A stretch of 17,613 bases of DNA from Actinomycetota bacterium (GTDB lineage: Bacteria > Actinomycetota > Acidimicrobiia > Acidimicrobiales > Ilumatobacteraceae): the NCBI GenBank assembly GCA_010024485.1, contig RGGX01000011.1, forward strand, positions 1-17,613, read 5' to 3'. This document shows positions 15,212 through 17,613 of the stretch, piece after piece. The notes beneath the pieces are model-generated. The model made no database searches. It was not told the origin of the DNA and saw only the letters and a program-made list of their open reading frames with translations. The position numbers were made by a program, and so were the translations under genes. Numbering within the stretch: position 1 is the first letter of the stretch; each line of letters opens with the position of its first letter.

Positions 15212-15679
15212 CTAGCCGCCGATCACATCGTCGGGGGCGGCGGTCGGGCCGACCGCGCCGATCGCCTCGAAGTAGGCGAGGTGCGCGCCGACTACCTCGA
15301 CGGCGTCGACGTCGTCGAGGAGCTCCACCCCGCTCTCGCCCGCCGTGGCCAACAGGTGCGCGATCAGGGTCGTCTCGTCGACGACCACCGTCTCGTCGAT
15401 GTCCTGGGCTCGGTCGACCACCCGGTCGGGTTGCAGGCCGCGCTCGTGGAGCCAGCCCATGTGGGCGATGAGGAGGAGTTCGACCTCGGCCGGGGTCAGC
15501 CTCGCCTGACTGGATCCGGGGATCCGGTCGCAGACGAAGTCGACGGCCTCGTCGAGCCGGTAGACCGCTCGCGGAGAGATCGCGTCGAGCCGGTGCGACT
15601 CACGCCCGATGGAGACGGTCGCGATGATGAAGGTCAGCGCAGCGGCGACGACCGATGCGAGGAGGGTCGAGGTGCTCAC
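15212..15679 (-). CDS. Hypothetical protein with N-terminal membrane segment (155 aa)
   Basis: No family is recognised. From GTG 15679 the N-terminus is a single hydrophobic helix (about residues 6-24, LLASVVAAALTFIIATVSIG), then RESHRLDAISPRAVYRLDEA, a helical domain with LTPAEVELLLIAHMGWLHER, and an acidic C-terminal half (VVVDETTLIAHLLATAGESG, LLDDVDAVEVVGAHLAYFEA). It looks like a membrane-anchored protein with a soluble helical domain. It lies 23 bases after the acyl-CoA dehydrogenase stop and 11 bases before the 74-residue gene, so all are likely one transcript. Function unknown. Confidence 0.75.
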   Translation of the reverse strand: MSTSTLLASVVAAALTFIIATVSIGRESHRLDAISPRAVYRLDEAVDFVCDRIPGSSQARLTPAEVELLLIAHMGWLHERGLQPDRVVDRAQDIDETVVVDETTLIAHLLATAGESGVELLDDVDAVEVVGAHLAYFEAIGAVGPTAAPDDVIGG

Positions 15680-15702
15680 CTGCGCAACACCCTCGAGTGG
15701 GG

Positions 15703-16818
15703 TCAGATCCCGATTCGCTGCGCGAGGACCTCACGGTGGTAGGTCGGGTCGCCGAAGAGCAGCTCGGATGACTTCGCTCGCTTGAAGTAGAGGTGGGCGG
15801 GGTGCTCCCAGGTGAATCCGATGCCGCCGTGGATCTGGATGTTCTCGGCCGTGGCGTGGAAGTAGGCCTCCGAGCAGTAGGCCTTGGCGAGCGAGGCGAC
15901 CGAGGGCAGCTCGTCGTTCATCTCACTGGCGCACCAGAGCCCGTAGTACGCGGCGCTCTTCGCCGACTCGACCTCGAGCAGCATGTCGGCGCACTTGTGC
16001 TTGATCGCCTGGAAGGAGCCGATGGGGCGACCGAACTGGACGCGGTCCTTGGCGTACTGGACGGCCATGTCGAGCACGAACTGCGCGCCACCGACCTGCT
16101 CGGCGGCGAGGCCGACCGCGGCGAGGTCGAGGACAGTCTCGAGGACCTGCCAGCCGCCACCGTCGGCTCCGATGAGCGTGGCCGGGGTCGAGGAGAACTC
16201 GAGGCGGGCCTGCTTGCGGGTCTGGTCCATGGTCGCGAGCGCGGTGCGCTCGAGGCCGGAGGCATCACCGTTGACCGCGAAGAGGCTGACACCGGCGGCC
16301 GTCCGCGCCGCCACGATGATCAGGTCGGCGGTGTGCCCGTCGAGGACGTAGGACTTGGTGCCGGTCAGGGTGTGTCCATCGCCCGAGGCGGTCGCCTCCA
16401 TGGTGATGCCGCTCTCGTCCCAGCGGCCCGACGGCTCGGTGAAGGCGAGGGTGGCGATGGTTGTCCCAGCTGCGATGCCCGGGAGGTGCGCCGCCTTGGC
16501 GGCGTCGTCACCGGAGTGGATGAGCGCGTTGGCCGCGAGCACCACGGAGGAGAAGAACGGGGCGCACAGCAGGGCGCGGCCCATCTCCTCCAGGACGATG
16601 CCGAGTTCGACGTAGCCGAAGCCGGAGCCGCCGTACTCCTCGGGGATGTGCAGACCCTGGAGTCCCATCTGCTCGGCCATCTGGCTCCATACGTCGCCGT
16701 CGAAGCCGGCCTCGGTCTCCATCTGCTCGCGCACCGCCTCCTCGGAGCTCTTGGCTTCCATGAAGGCGCGGATGGTGCTGCGCAGTTCGTCCTGTTCCTC
16801 GGTGAAGGCGAAGTTCAT
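15703..16818 (-). CDS. Acyl-CoA dehydrogenase (FadE/CaiA type)
   Basis: This FAD enzyme introduces a 2,3 double bond in an acyl-CoA, the first step of beta-oxidation of fatty, branched or steroid-derived acyl groups. The 371-residue protein has the full three-part fold: N-terminal helices (MNFAFTEEQDELRSTIRAF), LHIPEEYGGSGFGYVEL, the FAD/substrate beta-domain motif LAFTEPSGRWD, and the C-terminal helical domain with YAKDRVQFGRPIGSFQAIKH. ENIQIHGGIGFTWEHPAHLY is followed by FKRAKSSELLFGDPTYHRE. The GFTWEHxxHLYFKRAK form is typical of the actinobacterial FadE subgroup often found as heteromeric steroid or cholesterol-type dehydrogenases. No partner subunit is visible here, so the substrate is open. 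Its start is only 53 bases from the divergent antitoxin gene. Confidence 0.94.
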   Translation of the reverse strand: MNFAFTEEQDELRSTIRAFMEAKSSEEAVREQMETEAGFDGDVWSQMAEQMGLQGLHIPEEYGGSGFGYVELGIVLEEMGRALLCAPFFSSVVLAANALIHSGDDAAKAAHLPGIAAGTTIATLAFTEPSGRWDESGITMEATASGDGHTLTGTKSYVLDGHTADLIIVAARTAAGVSLFAVNGDASGLERTALATMDQTRKQARLEFSSTPATLIGADGGGWQVLETVLDLAAVGLAAEQVGGAQFVLDMAVQYAKDRVQFGRPIGSFQAIKHKCADMLLEVESAKSAAYYGLWCASEMNDELPSVASLAKAYCSEAYFHATAENIQIHGGIGFTWEHPAHLYFKRAKSSELLFGDPTYHREVLAQRIGI

Positions 16819-16860
16819 GCCGCGAGTGTGTCAGTCGGCGATCGATCCGACAAGTCGTAA

Positions 16861-16880
16861 TGTGTACATCTATGTACACA
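16861..16880. promoter_or_regulatory. Perfect inverted repeat over the antitoxin start, probable toxin-antitoxin operator
   Basis: TGTGTACA (16861-16868) and TGTACACA (16873-16880) are perfect 8-base inverted arms around TCTA. The right arm includes the TG of the ATG at 16872-16874. Type II antitoxins commonly bind such palindromes over their own promoter or start, so this is the likely autorepression site. It lies only about 42 bases from the start of the divergent acyl-CoA dehydrogenase gene, so binding could affect that promoter too. The AT-rich text stands out from the GC-rich surroundings. Confidence 0.65.
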
Positions 16881-17150
16881 ACACTCGGTATCCGAGACCT
16901 CCGCTCCGACCTCGCCGCGGCCGTGCGGCGAGCCCGTTCGGGCGAGCGCACCGTGATCACCGACCGGGGCGATCCGGTCGCTGAGCTCGGCCCCCCGACC
17001 GCCGCAGACCCCGACGGCAGCCTCGAGATGCTGGTCCACCGCGGCGCGCTCATCGAACCGCGTCGGCGCGGACCGCGCCGGCCGCCCCGAGCGGTCACTG
17101 TGTTTTCGGGAACCCGTCTCGACCGCGCGCTCCGGGAGATCCGCGGATGA
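16872..17150 (+). CDS. Type II antitoxin, Phd/YefM (VapB-like) family
   Basis: This is the DNA-binding antitoxin partner of the PIN-domain toxin that follows. From ATG 16872 the 92-residue protein begins MYTTLGIRDLRSDLAAAVRR, then ARSGERTVITDRGDPVAEL, the classic Phd/YefM N-terminal DNA-binding domain (GIRxLR, GExxxxTxRGxPVAxL). The C-terminal part has a basic Pro/Arg stretch (RRGPRRPPRA) and ends with RLDRALREIRG, a helix that would contact the toxin. An in-frame ATG at 16860 would add four residues; I prefer 16872 because family members start just before the GIRxLR motif. The stop overlaps the toxin start (ATGA). The inverted repeat 16861-16880 covers the start. Confidence 0.85.
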   Translation: MYTTLGIRDLRSDLAAAVRRARSGERTVITDRGDPVAELGPPTAADPDGSLEMLVHRGALIEPRRRGPRRPPRAVTVFSGTRLDRALREIRG

Positions 17151-17560
17151 ACCACCTCGCCCTCGACTCGACCGCTGTGCTGTCACTGTGCGTCGATCAT
17201 CCCCACCGAGATCCGCTCGTCGACCTGTTCATGGACTCCGAGGTGGTGAGCGCGAGCGCCCTCGCCCTCACCGAGGCGCTGGCGGGTATCGACCGGATCA
17301 CCGACTCCTCCATCGACCGGGGCGATCTCGAGGACGAAGTGCGCCTCCTGTGGGACCAGGTGCACGTCGTCCCGATCGACACCGCGTGCCTCGAGGACGC
17401 AGCCGTACTCCTGCGCCAACGTCCACTGCGCCTGAGCGACGCGATCCACCTGAGCGCGGCGGTCCGACTCGGGCGCGGACTGACCTGGGCCACCCACGAC
17501 CCGGTGCAGATCGCCGTCGCCGAGGGCCTCGGACTCGGGGTGTGGTCCCCGACCTCGTGA
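17147..17560 (+). CDS. VapC-like PIN-domain ribonuclease toxin
   Basis: This 137-residue PIN-domain protein is of the VapC toxin family, Mg-dependent RNases that usually cut tRNA or rRNA when released from the antitoxin. The four expected acidic residues are present: D7 in LALDSTAVL, E43 in ALTEALAG, D98 in RLSDAIHLSAA and D118 in WATHDPVQ. Length and order match the family. The start overlaps the antitoxin stop by four bases (ATGA), the usual coupled arrangement. The target RNA cannot be told from the sequence. Confidence 0.9.
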   Translation: MNHLALDSTAVLSLCVDHPHRDPLVDLFMDSEVVSASALALTEALAGIDRITDSSIDRGDLEDEVRLLWDQVHVVPIDTACLEDAAVLLRQRPLRLSDAIHLSAAVRLGRGLTWATHDPVQIAVAEGLGLGVWSPTS

Positions 17561-17601
17561 CCGGTGGCGGTGGGACCCGCGCAGATGGGAGACTCACAGC
17601 G

Positions 17602-17613
17602 ATGTCGACGCTC
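17602..17613 (+). CDS. Possible start of a further gene, cut by window edge
   Basis: ATG 17602 opens MSTL and runs off the window. A GGGAG at 17587-17591 lies ten bases before it as a possible ribosome binding site. Only four codons are present, so this is a weak call; no other feature is seen in 17561-17601. Confidence 0.25.

Noticed and set aside
15793..16860. A long open plus-strand frame (355 codons) opposite the acyl-CoA dehydrogenase.
   Set aside because: It is antisense to a clear acyl-CoA dehydrogenase, with repetitive Gly/Glu/Val composition and no domain signature.

Overview
The window looks like a piece of a high-GC actinobacterial chromosome. The evidence is very high GC, GTG starts, an AceE-type (homodimeric) pyruvate dehydrogenase E1 with a separate E2/Lpd, an MPT53/DsbF-like exported thioredoxin, SpoIID/LytB surface proteins in a lineage without other sporulation genes here, and FadE-type acyl-CoA dehydrogenases. 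The C-terminal PxRLLDTR-type repeats suggest Acidimicrobiia, but that is inference from memory of the style of protein, not a search. I see no rRNA, tRNA, CRISPR array or insertion sequence, and no gene-free stretch longer than about 130 bases.

Layout. (1) 1-1838, minus: lpd followed by the 5' part of a 2-oxo acid dehydrogenase E2 gene (lipoyl domain plus a long Ala-Pro linker cut by the window edge). (2) 1860-2874: a divergent pair. On the minus strand is a small membrane-anchored protein whose frame is broken. On the plus strand is an exported thioredoxin-fold lipoprotein whose first active-site cysteine codon is TGA, followed by a hairpin of the kind expected of a bacterial SECIS. This candidate selenoprotein is the most interesting item in the window. 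(3) 2931-6768, plus: a close-packed run of TIGR01777/YfcH-like epimerase, FAD-dependent amine-oxidase-like protein, MarR regulator and an ArgJ-like acetyltransferase, with 4-base overlaps at two junctions. (4) 6799-11371, minus: an HSD10-like short-chain dehydrogenase, a 1074-residue secreted modular protein (SpoIID + peptidoglycan-binding + SGNH hydrolase + three ~120-residue repeats), and RNase HI. (5) 11502-14203, plus: aceE, interrupted near its 3' end by what looks like a loss of about 40 bases. (6) 14215-16818, minus: acyl-CoA dehydrogenase, two small unknown proteins, and an alpha/beta hydrolase with Asn at the nucleophile position. (7) 16872-17560, plus: a Phd/VapB-VapC toxin-antitoxin pair with a perfect inverted repeat over the antitoxin start.

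Functional links. Lpd, E2 and AceE are parts of the pyruvate (or 2-oxoglutarate) dehydrogenase machinery, but aceE lies about 10 kb from lpd/E2. The acyl-CoA dehydrogenase and the HSD10-like SDR both fit acyl-CoA oxidation but are in separate units. Two genes (the 1860-2211 ORF and aceE) carry frame disruptions. A reader should therefore weigh sequence error against biology for these, and also for the in-frame TGA of the thioredoxin, although the placement of that TGA exactly at a redox cysteine argues for selenocysteine.
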